Of a DNA stretch of 23,444 bases, positions 7,594 through 17,161 are shown piece by piece. Origin of the DNA: Bacteroidota bacterium (GTDB lineage Bacteria; Bacteroidota; Bacteroidia; B-17B0; B-17BO); assembly GCA_025356715.1 (NCBI GenBank), contig JANXRU010000042.1, positions 1 through 23,444 of the forward strand, read 5' to 3'. A program made the translations under genes and the position numbers. Numbering within the stretch: position 1 is the first letter of the stretch; every line of letters begins with the position of its first letter. The notes beneath the pieces were generated by a model. The model saw only the letters and a list, made by a program, of their open reading frames with translations, had not been told where the DNA came from and ran no database searches.

Positions 7594-8255
7594 TGGCAAA
7601 AGGTATCTTTTTAAGTGTATTATTTAGTTTATTTAAAATAACCTTGCTATTTTCTCAATCTTATCAAATTGGTTTATTAAAATATAGTGGTGGTGGCGAT
7701 TGGTACGCTAATCTTGAAACTTCCTTACCAAATCTCATTAAATTTTGTAATTCTAATTTAAAAACCAACATTAACCCAGAGCAAGCGGTTGTAGATGTTG
7801 GTAGTTCTGAGATATTTAATTATCCATTTATTCATATGACAGGGCATGGAAACGTCGTGTTTTCAAATCAAGAGGCAGATAATCTTCGTAAATACTTATT
7901 ATCAGGAGGTTTTTTACATATTTCAGATAATTATGGAATGGATAAATTTATTAGAACGCAGCTAAAAAAAGTATTTCCAGAATTAGAATTAACTGAACTC
8001 CCCTACTCACACCCTATTTACCATCAAAACTATCAATTTGACAAAGGTCTTCCTAAGGTTCATGAACATGATAATAAAGCTCCACAAGGCTTTGGCTTGA
8101 TATACCAAGGACGATTAATTTGTTTTTATGATTCAGAATGTGATTTGGGTGATGGCTGGGAAAGTTATGACATACATAAAGACAGCCCAGAAATGCATGA
8201 AAAAGCCTTAAAAATGGGTGCAAATATTATTAGTTATGCTTTTATTGGAAAGTAA
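7593..8255 (+). CDS. DUF4159 family exported protein
   Basis: This 220-residue protein has an N-terminal hydrophobic signal sequence ending in LLFSQ (about residue 22). The rest matches the DUF4159 family of Bacteroidota: YSGGGDWYANLETSLPNL, FIHMTGHGNVVFS, LRKYLLSGGFLHISDNYGMD, PYSHPIYH and FYDSECDLGDGWE. The fold is related to glutamine-amidotransferase/ThuA-like domains, but no catalytic cysteine is visible and its biochemical function is unknown. The start ATG shares its A with the stop of the upstream PD40 gene. It is the last gene of the plus-strand run that begins with mutL and converges on rlmF. Confidence 0.85.
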   Translation: MAKGIFLSVLFSLFKITLLFSQSYQIGLLKYSGGGDWYANLETSLPNLIKFCNSNLKTNINPEQAVVDVGSSEIFNYPFIHMTGHGNVVFSNQEADNLRKYLLSGGFLHISDNYGMDKFIRTQLKKVFPELELTELPYSHPIYHQNYQFDKGLPKVHEHDNKAPQGFGLIYQGRLICFYDSECDLGDGWESYDIHKDSPEMHEKALKMGANIISYAFIGK

Positions 8256-8288
8256 TACTAAGTTCATTAATTCGATAAAATTGTAGTA

Positions 8289-9275
8289 TTATTGAACCAT
8301 TCCATTAAGCTTATTCCACTTATTGTTAGCCCACCAACTTTGCTCTTCTTTGTTTAGGAAAGTCCAAGCAACAATGCGGCTTGTTTTATTACCTTGTCCC
8401 ATAGGAATAGTTTTTACTTCTTCTGCCCCAACTTGTTTTAGCAACGTATATGCTCTATTAAGGTTAGATTGTTTGGATATTATAGTGGTAAACCAAAAAC
8501 ACGAAATAGGAAAATGTTTACTTTCATGAATTAAATCATTAATAAAACGAGCTTCGCCACCATGGCAAATCAATTCGTTTTGCTGTCCCCCAAAATTAAG
8601 GGTTGGTTTAGTTACTTTTTGTTTAGTGAGATTATTTAATTTACGCATGGTACCAGCTTGCGCTTCTTCTTGTGAAGCATGAAAAGGAGGATTGCACATA
8701 GTTACATCATAGGATTCATCAGGTTGAATAACGCCATGAAACATATTGTGCAAATTGCTTTGTAATCTTATATCAACATGTCCTACTAAAGACACATTTG
8801 CCCTAATAATATTTTTAGCCGATTCAATAGCAATAGAATCAATGTCGGAACCAACAAAGTTCCAACCGTATTCTTGATGGCCTATAATAGGGTAAATACA
8901 ATTAGCTCCAACACCTATATCTAAAACGTTTACTTCCTGACCTTTTGGTATTTTACCATAATTAGATTCACATAATAAATCAGCAATGTAATGGATATAA
9001 TCGGCTCTACCTGGTATAGGAGGGCATAAATAATTAGATGGAATACTCCATTGATCAATATGATACGTGTGTTTTAAAAGCGCTTGATTTAAGGTTTTAA
9101 CAGCCTCAGGATTAAAAAAATCAATTGATTCGTCGTTATACCTATTAAGCGAAACATAGTTAGTTAATTCGGGAACGCACTTAATGAGTTCTTTAAAATT
9201 ATAGCGTTCGCGGTGCTTATTGCGACAATGTAAACGTGATTTTTCTTTAGGATGTTCTTTTTTTGGCTCAGGCAT
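8289..9275 (-). CDS. rlmF: 23S rRNA (adenine(1618)-N(6))-methyltransferase RlmF
   Basis: This 328-residue SAM-dependent methyltransferase modifies A1618 of 23S rRNA. The N-terminus carries the family mark HCRNKHRERYNFKEL. The SAM-binding loop is VLDIGVGANCIYPIIG (about 117-132), followed by NFVGSDIDSIAIESAKNII, and the catalytic N6-adenine motif is NPPFHAS. A conserved C-terminal block (SCFWFTTIISKQSNL...) follows. The start and length agree with known RlmF proteins. The gene ends 33 nt from the convergent DUF4159 gene; upstream, 18 nt away, is the pentapeptide-repeat gene on the same strand, so they may share a transcript. Confidence 0.94.
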   Translation of the reverse strand: MPEPKKEHPKEKSRLHCRNKHRERYNFKELIKCVPELTNYVSLNRYNDESIDFFNPEAVKTLNQALLKHTYHIDQWSIPSNYLCPPIPGRADYIHYIADLLCESNYGKIPKGQEVNVLDIGVGANCIYPIIGHQEYGWNFVGSDIDSIAIESAKNIIRANVSLVGHVDIRLQSNLHNMFHGVIQPDESYDVTMCNPPFHASQEEAQAGTMRKLNNLTKQKVTKPTLNFGGQQNELICHGGEARFINDLIHESKHFPISCFWFTTIISKQSNLNRAYTLLKQVGAEEVKTIPMGQGNKTSRIVAWTFLNKEEQSWWANNKWNKLNGMVQ

Positions 9276-9293
9276 TGCTAGAATTTAGTATGT

Positions 9294-9869
9294 TTAATTA
9301 CTGATGTCAATATCGTATTTATCCAACAACCCTATAATACCTGTAGCCGAAAACTTTGCTTTTTTCATTCTATTCAGCTCAGGATCTATGGAATAATTGT
9401 ATGACGTGTAAAAATCAGCTTTATCTAAAATGGTATTTTTAAAGGTGGTTCGCATTAAATCACAATTATCAAATAAAGCATTTGTTAAATTACTTTCTGT
9501 AAAATCAACCTCTTGGAGGCTAGAGTTTTTGAAACTCGTTTTTTTTAGATTCATTTTATAAAAGGATGATACATTTAGTATACAATTATTAACGTTAATA
9601 GAAAACAAAAATTCGTTACAATTTTCAAAAGCTAATCCTACAAGCTTGCAATCCTTAAAACCAATATCACTCAAAACAGTTTTCCCAAATTTGGCCATGC
9701 TTAGATTACACCCCTTAAACTCGCAATCTATAAAAATCCTCATCGATAAATCGCTATTCGAAAAATTACAATTAACAAATAAGCAATGCTCATAATCACC
9801 TTTAGGAATGGGTATTATACTATAATCTATTTTATCAAAAGTTTGATGTTCAATGTAAGATTTTTCCAT
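9294..9869 (-). CDS. Pentapeptide-repeat protein (Qnr/McbG-like fold)
   Basis: This 191-residue protein consists of pentapeptide repeats of the A(D/N)LxX type, with central Leu/Phe every five residues: FVNCNFSNSDLSMRIFIDCEF, FENCN, FKNSSLQEVDFTESNLTNALF and so on (about 28-162). Such repeats fold into a right-handed quadrilateral beta-helix resembling B-form DNA. Relatives include the gyrase-protecting Qnr and McbG proteins, but most chromosomal homologues have no proven role. The C-terminal segment (about 166-189), rich in charged residues and ending in GLLDKYDIDIS, is the usual cap or dimerisation tail of the flavobacterial versions. There is no signal peptide, so it should be cytoplasmic. 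It lies 18 nt before rlmF. Confidence 0.88.
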   Translation of the reverse strand: MEKSYIEHQTFDKIDYSIIPIPKGDYEHCLFVNCNFSNSDLSMRIFIDCEFKGCNLSMAKFGKTVLSDIGFKDCKLVGLAFENCNEFLFSINVNNCILNVSSFYKMNLKKTSFKNSSLQEVDFTESNLTNALFDNCDLMRTTFKNTILDKADFYTSYNYSIDPELNRMKKAKFSATGIIGLLDKYDIDISN

Positions 9870-9986
9870 TATACTTAATAAACTTTACCTTAAACCTAAA
9901 TGTTTTATGAACATGTATAATAGTTTCGAAAATTCATCTCATTTTATATCAACGAAATGTTTAAACCGCAATATTTGTTACAGTAT

Positions 9987-10922
9987 TTATAAAGCTGCTA
10001 GTATATTTTTTTCTACTCGTGTTAATAAATTATCAGTTGGATGTTTAATAAATTTATCGCCCGTTACTTTTTCATAAAGTTCGATATATCTTTCAGATAT
10101 TTCATTAACCCAAGCATCGCTCATTTCAGGAATTTGTTGACCTTCTTTACCTTGAAAACCATTGTCAATTAACCAACGACGAACAAATTCTTTACTTAAT
10201 TGTTTTTGTTCTTCATTATTATCTTGACGTTTTTGAAATCCATCTAAATAAAAATATCTTGATGAATCGGGAGTATGAATTTCATCCATTAAATATATTT
10301 TACCATCACATAATCCAAATTCGTATTTCGTATCTACTAAAATGAGTCCCATTTTATTGGCAATTTCTTGTCCGCGGGCATATAATTTCCGAGTATAATT
10401 TTCTAACTGAGTATAGTATTCTTCTGAAACAATCCCTTGCTTAATAATTTCTTCTCTACTAATATCCTCATCATGTCCTACAGAAGCCTTGGTTGTAGGC
10501 GTAATAATGGGTTCTTGAAATTCATCATTTTCTTTTAATCCTTCAGGAAGAGTAACTCCACAAAGAATTCTTAGTCCTTCATTATAAGTTCTTGCAGCAT
10601 GTCCAGCTAAATATCCTCTTATTACCATTTCAACTTTAAATGGCTCGCAAACCCTACCAATACTAACAACAGGATCAGGGACAGCCGTTATCCAATTGGG
10701 TATAATGTCTTTAGTCGCTTCTAAAAACTTTGATGCTATTTGATTTAATACTTGCCCCTTATAGGGTATACCTTTTGGCAATACCACGTCAAATGCACTA
10801 ATACGGTCGCTTGCAACCATTACTAATAATTTGTTATCAATATTATATACGTCTCTTACTTTACCTTTATAGTAACTTTTTTGTTTTGGGAAATTAAATT
10901 GTGTAACGGTTAATGCTGACAT
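9987..10922 (-). CDS. purC: Phosphoribosylaminoimidazole-succinocarboxamide synthase (SAICAR synthetase)
   Basis: This 311-residue enzyme joins CAIR and aspartate with ATP to form SAICAR in purine synthesis. Family motifs appear in order: [12 protein letters not shown] (ATP-binding loop, about 18-29), [16 protein letters not shown] (about 34-50), [17 protein letters not shown] (about 97-113), a DTKYEFG segment (about 197-203) and [12 protein letters not shown] (about 213-224). The length is that of the longer PurC type usual in Bacteroidota. The gene is separated from the upstream ligase-like gene by 50 nt, and no other pur genes are nearby, so it is probably expressed alone or with that neighbour. 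Confidence 0.96.
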   Translation of the reverse strand: MSALTVTQFNFPKQKSYYKGKVRDVYNIDNKLLVMVASDRISAFDVVLPKGIPYKGQVLNQIASKFLEATKDIIPNWITAVPDPVVSIGRVCEPFKVEMVIRGYLAGHAARTYNEGLRILCGVTLPEGLKENDEFQEPIITPTTKASVGHDEDISREEIIKQGIVSEEYYTQLENYTRKLYARGQEIANKMGLILVDTKYEFGLCDGKIYLMDEIHTPDSSRYFYLDGFQKRQDNNEEQKQLSKEFVRRWLIDNGFQGKEGQQIPEMSDAWVNEISERYIELYEKVTGDKFIKHPTDNLLTRVEKNILAAL

Positions 10923-10972
10923 AGTTAAATCTGTTATTTTTAAATAGGTAAATTTATAAAATATTGTAGATG

Positions 10973-12346
10973 TTATTCTAGTTTTGTTTGAGTACTTATG
11001 CTATTTTCTGTTTCAATTTTCATTTTAGTTTCATGCTCCTCTATTTTTTTAAAATAATCTTTTTTAGTATAATAATATAACCACATATAAGCCATAAAAC
11101 CTCCGTATGTGTAATTTCCTTGTCTTGCCAATTGTAACAATATAATAATTAAAACAGCGTTTGAAATAAGCCAGTGATAGTCACTATATGTATTTTCGGG
11201 GTCTCTTTTTATGAAATTATTTCGAATAAATAAATACATGAAAATTAGTCCAAATAAACCCGTTTCTGAAATAATTCTCATCAGCATAGAATTTGCGTCA
11301 GAGGCATTATTTCGATATTCATTCCCTATATAAGCATTTAAATTATATTTCTTAAAAGCTATACCATGTGACCCTAATCCTGTACCAAAAATGGGATTAT
11401 TTTTAAAATTTTCTTTAGTAATAATATAATTATTATACTGTACAAAGCTAGAACCATGAATTTTACCAAGTAAATTTACTTTTTGTTTTTGTTGCTGCTT
11501 AACTCCGCCAGAAAATTGATCCGTTCCCTCTTTCTCTAAAATATTATCTATATAAAGAGCGCTTAAGCCATCCACTCGATTTTTAAATTCGTTAACATTA
11601 TTATATAAAGAAAAATATAGTATAAGAACCAAAGGAATAATTAATAATAAATACCTCACAAATCCAATATTTATTAAAATTAAAACTAGCGTGAAAAACA
11701 TTCCTAAATAAGCAACAGATGAAAATGTTAAAAAATAAATTATTACTATGAAAATGGATTTAATTCTATTAACAAAATAAGATTTATTAAATATTAAATT
11801 ATAAATACTTATAAAAAATGCAGGGCCTAAAGTTGATGCTACATAAGAGGGTTCACTAAAAAACCCATTTACTCTTAATCCCAAAAACCCTCCTTTTGAT
11901 AACCCCCATTTATTAAAACCAAGCCAATTATAATGGTACCCTAGTTTAAAGTTAATATTATAAGATATCAGTTGAATGGTACAAATAATAACGGCAAGTA
12001 TACAAAACTGGAAATAAATTGATAAGAATTTCACTACATCCCTTTCATAATACTCGAAAACATAATAAAAAAACAAAACGCCAACGAAAATGTTAATATA
12101 AATTTTAAAAAAATCTCCTAATGTATTATTATCAAAAAAAATATTGATTAGTCCGAAAATTAATAAAGGGACGAACAAATACATGATTTGAGATGGAAAA
12201 CTATATTTAAAAATGAAGACAAATAATAGTAAAATTAACGGAATATAATTTACATAAAACTCAAATGCGAATTGGTCTTTAAAAAAAACCATAGAACTAA
12301 AAAATAAAATCGAAAATATACCGAGATTGGTTAATTTACTAAACAT
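10973..12346 (-). CDS. O-antigen ligase / polymerase-like polytopic membrane protein
   Basis: This 457-residue protein has roughly ten to twelve hydrophobic segments and a soluble loop of about 100 residues (about 255-355), as in the WaaL/Wzy superfamily. Supporting motifs are [12 protein letters not shown] in a membrane-flanking position and the loop end [15 protein letters not shown], which matches the NP.GxGxG block seen before the last helices of this family. The superfamily transfers or polymerises lipid-linked glycans at the periplasmic face of the inner membrane. No glycosyltransferase or flippase gene is nearby, which is common for ligases but unusual for Wzy polymerases. The coding sequence is very AT-rich. 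Ligase versus polymerase cannot be resolved here. Confidence 0.75.
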   Translation of the reverse strand: MFSKLTNLGIFSILFFSSMVFFKDQFAFEFYVNYIPLILLLFVFIFKYSFPSQIMYLFVPLLIFGLINIFFDNNTLGDFFKIYINIFVGVLFFYYVFEYYERDVVKFLSIYFQFCILAVIICTIQLISYNINFKLGYHYNWLGFNKWGLSKGGFLGLRVNGFFSEPSYVASTLGPAFFISIYNLIFNKSYFVNRIKSIFIVIIYFLTFSSVAYLGMFFTLVLILINIGFVRYLLLIIPLVLILYFSLYNNVNEFKNRVDGLSALYIDNILEKEGTDQFSGGVKQQQKQKVNLLGKIHGSSFVQYNNYIITKENFKNNPIFGTGLGSHGIAFKKYNLNAYIGNEYRNNASDANSMLMRIISETGLFGLIFMYLFIRNNFIKRDPENTYSDYHWLISNAVLIIILLQLARQGNYTYGGFMAYMWLYYYTKKDYFKKIEEHETKMKIETENSISTQTKLE

Positions 12347-12477
12347 TTGATAAATGTAAATATTTTAAACCTATTTCCTTTATAATCTATTAAAATATGA
12401 AGAAGAAGAATAGCGCAATTTGATTACTTTGATACATAAAAAAACACTAAATTAGCTCCATATTTAAAATTAATATT

Positions 12478-14109
12478 ATGCCTAAAGGAATTTATAAAGT
12501 ACCAACAGCGGTTAATGAACCCATAAAAAATTACTCAGCAAAAAGCCCCGAAAGAATGGAGCTTCAATCGATGCTAAAAGAATTACGTAGTAAAGAAATT
12601 GATATACCTATGTATATTGGTAATCAAGAAGTCCGTAGTGAGAACAAAATGCGCTTAGCTCCTCCTCACGACCATAAACATACTTTAGGATACTTTCATA
12701 AAAGTGATAAAACACACGTTGAACAAGCTATTGCAGCTGCTTTAGCAGCAAAAGAAAAATGGGCCAATTTAAATTGGGAACACCGCGCTAGTATATTTTT
12801 AAAAGCTGCCGAATTAATTGCAGGCCCATATAGATCAAAACTAAATGCTGCGACAATGTTAGGTCAAAGTAAAAATGCCTACCAAGCTGAAATTGACAGC
12901 GCTTGTGAAATAACTGATTTTTTAAGATTTAATGTTCAGTATATGACTGAAATATATGCTGATCAACCAATTTCAGGGCCAGGCGTTTGGAATCGTTTGG
13001 AATGGCGACCTTTAGAAGGCTTTATTTACGCATTAACTCCTTTTAATTTTACAGCAATTGCAGGTAATTTACCTACAAGTTGTGCAATGATGGGAAATGT
13101 AGTTGTTTGGAAGCCTAGTAATACTCAGGTTTATAGTGCAAATGTATTAATGGAAATTTTCAAAAAAGCTGGTGTTCCAGATGGTGTTATTAATTTAATT
13201 TATCCAAGTGGACCAGATGCAGCAGAAGTAGTTTTTAATCATAAAGATTTTGCAGGTATTCATTTTACAGGTAGTACTGAAGTGTTTCAAAATATTTGGC
13301 AAACAATAGGAAACAATATTCATAAATATAAATCATACCCTCGTATTGTTGGAGAAACAGGTGGTAAAGATTTTATTATGGCTCATAAATCAGCAGAGGC
13401 AAATGTAGTTGCAACCGCTTTATCTCGTGGTGCATTTGAATACCAAGGTCAAAAATGCTCTGCATGTTCTCGTGCTTATATTCCATCTAATATTTGGCCA
13501 GAAGTTAAGCAATTGGTAGTTGCTGATTTAAAGTCAATGAAAATGGGGCCTACTGAAGATTTTACAAACTTTGTGAATGCCGTTATTGATGAAAAAAGTT
13601 TTGATAAATTAGCAAAATACATTGATGCAGCAAAAAAAGACAGTAATGTTGAAATAATAGCTGGTGGAAATTATGATAAGAGTAAGGGATATTTTATTGA
13701 ACCAACTATTATCGTTGCTAAAGATGCTAAATATGTAACCATGTGTGAAGAATTATTCGGGCCTATTTTAACCTTATTTGTATATGATGCAGATAAATAC
13801 GAAGAAACATTAGAAATAGTTGATTCTACATCTATTTATGCATTAACAGGAGCTATCATTGCCCAAGACCGTTATGCTATAGAATTAGCAACCAAAAAAT
13901 TAAGTAATGCTGCTGGTAATTTTTATATCAATGATAAATGTACTGGAGCCGTTGTTGGTCAACAACCTTTTGGAGGTGCTCGCGGTAGTGGAACAAACGA
14001 TAAAGCAGGGGCTAAAATAAACTTATTGCGTTGGGTTTCTCCACGTACCATTAAAGAAACTTTTACACCTCCTACGGATTATAAATATCCATTCTTACAA
14101 GCAGACTAA
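12478..14109 (+). CDS. pruA: L-glutamate gamma-semialdehyde (1-pyrroline-5-carboxylate) dehydrogenase
   Basis: This 543-residue aldehyde dehydrogenase performs the second step of proline breakdown, oxidising glutamate semialdehyde to glutamate with NAD+. The catalytic cysteine is Cys327 in the P5C-specific motif GQKCSACSRAY, the general-base glutamate is Glu293 in VGETGGKDF, and the cofactor region is GFIYALTPFNFTAIAGNLP through VVWKPSNT. The C-terminal NDKCTGAVVGQQPFGGARGSGTNDKAG is also diagnostic of the single-domain, mitochondrial-type P5C dehydrogenases. It is not fused to proline dehydrogenase, and no putA-like gene is beside it. A strong terminator follows 13 nt after the stop. Confidence 0.96.
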   Translation: MPKGIYKVPTAVNEPIKNYSAKSPERMELQSMLKELRSKEIDIPMYIGNQEVRSENKMRLAPPHDHKHTLGYFHKSDKTHVEQAIAAALAAKEKWANLNWEHRASIFLKAAELIAGPYRSKLNAATMLGQSKNAYQAEIDSACEITDFLRFNVQYMTEIYADQPISGPGVWNRLEWRPLEGFIYALTPFNFTAIAGNLPTSCAMMGNVVVWKPSNTQVYSANVLMEIFKKAGVPDGVINLIYPSGPDAAEVVFNHKDFAGIHFTGSTEVFQNIWQTIGNNIHKYKSYPRIVGETGGKDFIMAHKSAEANVVATALSRGAFEYQGQKCSACSRAYIPSNIWPEVKQLVVADLKSMKMGPTEDFTNFVNAVIDEKSFDKLAKYIDAAKKDSNVEIIAGGNYDKSKGYFIEPTIIVAKDAKYVTMCEELFGPILTLFVYDADKYEETLEIVDSTSIYALTGAIIAQDRYAIELATKKLSNAAGNFYINDKCTGAVVGQQPFGGARGSGTNDKAGAKINLLRWVSPRTIKETFTPPTDYKYPFLQAD

Positions 14110-14122
14110 GGATTATTTGTAC

Positions 14123-14160
14123 AAAAAAGGCGTTTCAATAGTAATTGAAACGCCTTTTTT
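14123..14160. terminator. Bidirectional rho-independent terminator between pruA and FNR gene
   Basis: A perfect stem of 17 pairs, aaaaaaggcgtttcaat (14123-14139) and its complement (14144-14160), closes a 4-nt loop and carries A- and T-runs at its ends. It serves the convergent pruA (+) and ferredoxin-NADP+ reductase (-) genes. Confidence 0.92.
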
Positions 14161-14182
14161 ATTTCACCGTTTTATTTATTAC

Positions 14183-15193
14183 CTAAAATTCATTTACCCC
14201 GTTTACGGTAGTATATTTCATCGTATACTTAACTCCAGGATTTATGTATTTATAGGCACTATGCGTCATAAGAGCCGCTTCATGAAATCCACATAATATT
14301 AATTTTAATTTATTTTTATAAGTATTAATGTCACCAATTGCATAAACGCCTTCTATATTTGTTGAATAATCATCTGTATTTACTTCAATAGCATTTTTAT
14401 CAATATTTAAATTCCAATTCTCTAACGGTCCTAATTTAGGACTTAAACCAAATAAAGGAATTAAATGATCTGTTTCAATAGTTATATTTTCGCCCGTTTT
14501 GGGATTAGTCATCAATACACTTTCTAATTTATCTTCGCCTTTAACAGAGGTTAAATTGGTATTTAATAATAATTTTATTTTTCCTTCTTCAGCCAATTTC
14601 ATTACCTTATTAACACTATCAGGCGCACCTCTAAACGATTCAGAGCGATGAACTAAGGTTAATTCAGAACAGATTTCACTTAAATAAATTGTCCAATCTA
14701 ATGCACTGTCTCCACCTCCAGCAATTACCATACGTTGGCCACGATATTTCTCAGGGTCCAAAATCATATAATTAATTCCCTTTCCATTTTCGAAATTTGT
14801 TAATCCTTCACACTCTGGTTTACGAGGTTCAAAACAACCTAATCCTCCAGCTATAACAACAGCTTTAGCATGCACTTCTGTACCTAAGTTGGTAATTAAC
14901 AAAAAGTCTCTATCTCCACGTTTTTCAAGGGTTTCTACACGCTCGCCAAATGTATAAGATGGATGAAAAGGTTCGGCTTGTTTTAATAAATTATCAACTA
15001 ATTCCTGCGCCAAAACACTCGGAAATCCGGGAATATCATAAATAGGTTTCTTAGGATAAATCTCTGATAACTGACCACCTGCTTGAGGTAAATAATCAAT
15101 TAAATGGCAACGCATTTTTAATAAACCTGCTTCAAATATGGCAAATAAGCCTACAGGGCCTGCACCTATAATCGCTAAATCAGTTGTAATCAT
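14183..15193 (-). CDS. Ferredoxin-NADP+ reductase, thioredoxin-reductase-like type
   Basis: This 336-residue FAD/NAD(P) oxidoreductase has the FAD-binding motif IIGAGPVGLFAIFEAG at residues about 8-23, AGGQLSEIYPKKPIYDIPGFP, the NADPH-binding motif VIAGGGDSALDWTIYL with the following HRSESFRG, and the closing FAD block GVYAIGDINTY. The redox-active CxxC of thioredoxin reductases is missing, and the C-terminus is extended (KYTMKYTTVNGVNEF). This combination defines the bacterial TrxR-like ferredoxin-NADP+ reductases, which move electrons between NADPH and ferredoxin or flavodoxin. A -7 box lies about 25 nt before the ATG. The gene converges with pruA. Confidence 0.9.
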   Translation of the reverse strand: MITTDLAIIGAGPVGLFAIFEAGLLKMRCHLIDYLPQAGGQLSEIYPKKPIYDIPGFPSVLAQELVDNLLKQAEPFHPSYTFGERVETLEKRGDRDFLLITNLGTEVHAKAVVIAGGLGCFEPRKPECEGLTNFENGKGINYMILDPEKYRGQRMVIAGGGDSALDWTIYLSEICSELTLVHRSESFRGAPDSVNKVMKLAEEGKIKLLLNTNLTSVKGEDKLESVLMTNPKTGENITIETDHLIPLFGLSPKLGPLENWNLNIDKNAIEVNTDDYSTNIEGVYAIGDINTYKNKLKLILCGFHEAALMTHSAYKYINPGVKYTMKYTTVNGVNEF

Positions 15194-15218
15194 TTTTAAG
15201 TTAAATATAATTAGTTGG

Positions 15219-15226
15219 CAAAAGTA
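15219..15226 (-). promoter_or_regulatory. Candidate -7 box (TACTTTTG) of the FNR gene
   Basis: On the minus strand the octamer fits TAnnTTTG and stands 25 nt before the ATG at 15193, giving a leader of about 15-20 nt. The -33 element is not clear. Confidence 0.4.
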
Positions 15227-15256
15227 ATCATTACAACAATATAATGAGTGTAAAGT

Positions 15257-15847
15257 TTATGAACTAGTTTCTTCAAGCTCTTTTTTACAATACTCAATTA
15301 AATAATCAAAAAACACCATAAATTCTTCTTCAATTTCAGTATAATTTTGTTCGATTAATGTTATAGATTCATTTAATTGATAACGATGCCTTATTCTGTG
15401 ATTTAAATGCGTTAATACAACTTCCATCCCACTTAAAGTTGAGTAATTAAATAAGACATTGCGCTCTGTCATATAACCGTAAAAACGCTTAGCTGGTTCT
15501 GGCAGATAATGCTGATTTTCTTGTAATAAATTATAAATATTTGTACAATAATTTTGTAATGGAATTTTAGAATATTGATGAAAATTTTTGGCTAAAAAAT
15601 GATCATAAATCATATCCATCAAAACACCACTATATTTCCCGAAATCCTTACTAAATCTATGTTTACTGGTTAAATAAATGGGATGCGAATCCGTAAATGA
15701 ATCAATTTTTCTGTGCAAATGAATCCCTTTAATGATCTCTTTAGTCAATCCATCAAATTTATTACCTTGAATGGAATCGGCAATAAAATTTCCGATAATT
15801 AAATCCTTGTTATCAAAAGACAAAAAGCTATGTGCTAAATAATTCAT
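15257..15847 (-). CDS. Acyl carrier protein phosphodiesterase family protein (AcpH-like, DUF479)
   Basis: This 196-residue protein matches the AcpH family from its first residues: MNYLAHSFLSFDNKDLIIGNFIADSIQG, then GIHLHRKIDSFTDSHP, GVLMDMIYDHFLAKNF and the helix MTERNVLFNYSTLSGM. In E. coli AcpH hydrolyses the phosphopantetheine arm from holo-ACP; the HxxxD and DH pairs visible here (HRKID, YDHF) are its metal-binding HD-like residues. Activity of the Bacteroidota members is inferred only from homology. It precedes the FNR gene on the same strand by 63 nt, and that interval holds a separate promoter box. It is divergent from the TonB-C-domain gene. Confidence 0.85.
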   Translation of the reverse strand: MNYLAHSFLSFDNKDLIIGNFIADSIQGNKFDGLTKEIIKGIHLHRKIDSFTDSHPIYLTSKHRFSKDFGKYSGVLMDMIYDHFLAKNFHQYSKIPLQNYCTNIYNLLQENQHYLPEPAKRFYGYMTERNVLFNYSTLSGMEVVLTHLNHRIRHRYQLNESITLIEQNYTEIEEEFMVFFDYLIEYCKKELEETSS

Positions 15848-15897
15848 TCGTTAACAAGTTTTAAGAGTTCTAATTATAATAAGTAAATTTACGGAAC

Positions 15898-15905
15898 TAA
15901 TTTTG
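15898..15905 (+). promoter_or_regulatory. Candidate -7 box (TAATTTTG) of the TonB-C/rsmE unit
   Basis: The octamer fits TAnnTTTG and ends 14 nt before the ATG at 15920. No recognisable -33 element was found at the usual distance. Confidence 0.35.
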
Positions 15906-15919
15906 GTTCTTCTAAAACA

Positions 15920-16399
15920 ATGAAAAAATCCATTATATTATTTTCCGTGTGTCTTTGCGTAAATTCATTATCGGCAAAGCATCCTTTTCCTGCTGATACG
16001 TCAAAAAAAGTAATTCATCATCCTAAACAAAAGCCCAAGAAACATATACAACAAAAAGATAGTTCCTATTTTAATCAACCTAAAAAACAACATCCAAATC
16101 CACTCCCTATTGCTCCTTCTTTTAAAGATGGACATCAAGCTCTTTTGAATTTTATAAAAACGAACATTGTTGTTCCTGAAGAAGTTAAAAAAAACGGAAA
16201 AATAATTACAGTTAATGTTGGATTTGTTGTTGGAATAGATGGTAAATTAAAAAATATTAGAGTTTTAAAGATGTTGGGAATGGGCTGCGACGAGGAAGCA
16301 GAACGAATTGTAAAACTAATGCCAGCTTGGAATCCAGGGAAAATTGGACGAGTATTAACTGAAATGGATTTTGCAATTGGCATAGAATTTAAAAATTAA
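15920..16399 (+). CDS. Exported protein with TonB C-terminal-like domain
   Basis: This 159-residue protein has a signal peptide (MKKSIILFSVCLCVNSLSA, about 1-19), a Lys/Pro/His/Gln-rich linker (about 25-70) and a TonB_C-like domain (about 85-158). The domain shows VNVGFVVGIDGKLKNIRVLKMLGMGCDEEAERIVKLMPAWNPGK, matching the beta-strand/helix core and the PxWxPG-type turn of the family. Unlike true TonB it has no lasting membrane anchor or ExbB-binding helix, so it is more likely a periplasmic stand-alone domain of a kind frequent in Bacteroidota, with unknown partner. Its stop overlaps the rsmE start as TAATG, which points to translational coupling. Confidence 0.82.
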   Translation: MKKSIILFSVCLCVNSLSAKHPFPADTSKKVIHHPKQKPKKHIQQKDSSYFNQPKKQHPNPLPIAPSFKDGHQALLNFIKTNIVVPEEVKKNGKIITVNVGFVVGIDGKLKNIRVLKMLGMGCDEEAERIVKLMPAWNPGKIGRVLTEMDFAIGIEFKN

Positions 16400-17097
16400 T
16401 GAATACATTTTTCGGAATTATACAAAATAATGTTGCAATCTTAAATGAAGATGAGTCTTTACATTGTGTAAAAGTATTACGTCACAAGGTAGGAGACATT
16501 ATACAAGTGATTGATGGTGCTGGAATGCGAGCCATTGGTAAAATAGAAGCAGCACATGCTAAACAGTGTGCTGTGTCTTTAACTAATAAAGAATTAGTTC
16601 CTAAAAACAGAAATTATTATTTACACATTGCGATTGCACCTACCAAAAACATTGAACGTATCGAATGGTTTGTGGAAAAAGCAGTAGAAATTGGAGTAGA
16701 TGAAATTACATTTATTCGGTGCAAAAATTCTGAACGAACCGTTGTGAAGAATGATAGAACTCGTAAAGTAGCTGAAAGTGCCGTTAAACAAAGTAAACAA
16801 GCGTATTTACCAAAATTAAATTCAATAGTAGATTTTAATCCATTTATGAAAAACGCGATAGCTGATTGTAAATTAATAGCTCATTGCGAAGAACACTCAA
16901 AGCAAAATATAAAACAATATATTTCTACTAATAAATCAACGCTTGTATTAATAGGCCCTGAGGGCGATTTTAGTAAAGATGAAATTGCTTTAGCCACATC
17001 CTTAAATTATCTTCCTGTTGCGTTGGGTGAAAGCCGCTTACGAACCGAAACAGCTGGGCTTTATACTTGTAATGCTTTTGCATTAATTAATTCTTAA
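16399..17097 (+). CDS. rsmE: 16S rRNA (uracil(1498)-N(3))-methyltransferase RsmE
   Basis: This 232-residue SPOUT-class methyltransferase modifies U1498 of 16S rRNA in the decoding site. The N-terminal PUA-like domain (about 1-70) contains LNEDESLHCVKVLRHKVGDIIQVIDG. The C-terminal trefoil-knot domain shows IAPTKNIERIEWFVEKAVEIGVDEI, then LIGPEGDFSKDEI and LGESRLRTETAG, which are the cofactor-binding knot loops. Length and start fit the family. The ATG shares a base with the preceding stop codon. A long palindromic terminator follows 13 nt after the stop. Confidence 0.95.
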   Translation: MNTFFGIIQNNVAILNEDESLHCVKVLRHKVGDIIQVIDGAGMRAIGKIEAAHAKQCAVSLTNKELVPKNRNYYLHIAIAPTKNIERIEWFVEKAVEIGVDEITFIRCKNSERTVVKNDRTRKVAESAVKQSKQAYLPKLNSIVDFNPFMKNAIADCKLIAHCEEHSKQNIKQYISTNKSTLVLIGPEGDFSKDEIALATSLNYLPVALGESRLRTETAGLYTCNAFALINS

Positions 17098-17110
17098 TTA
17101 ATGTAATAGA

Positions 17111-17142
17111 AAAACTCCAATAACAATTGTTATTGGAGTTTT
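17111..17142. terminator. Bidirectional terminator, 32-bp perfect palindrome
   Basis: The arms aaaactccaataacaa and ttgttattggagtttt are exact complements without any spacer, so an RNA hairpin would form with a small loop at its tip and a T-run at the end on both strands. It separates convergent rsmE (+) and rpoZ (-). Confidence 0.85.
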
Positions 17143-17161
17143 AAATTTATTGATAAAAAAA

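Noticed and set aside
8254..8290. Weak inverted repeat aatacta/tagtatt between DUF4159 and rlmF genes as a terminator
   Set aside because: Seven AT-rich pairs with a 23-nt loop and no T-run; it overlaps both gene ends and is likely chance.
9294..9869. Calling the pentapeptide-repeat gene a quinolone-resistance (qnr) gene
   Set aside because: Only the repeat fold is shared; such chromosomal proteins are common in Bacteroidota and nothing shows gyrase protection.
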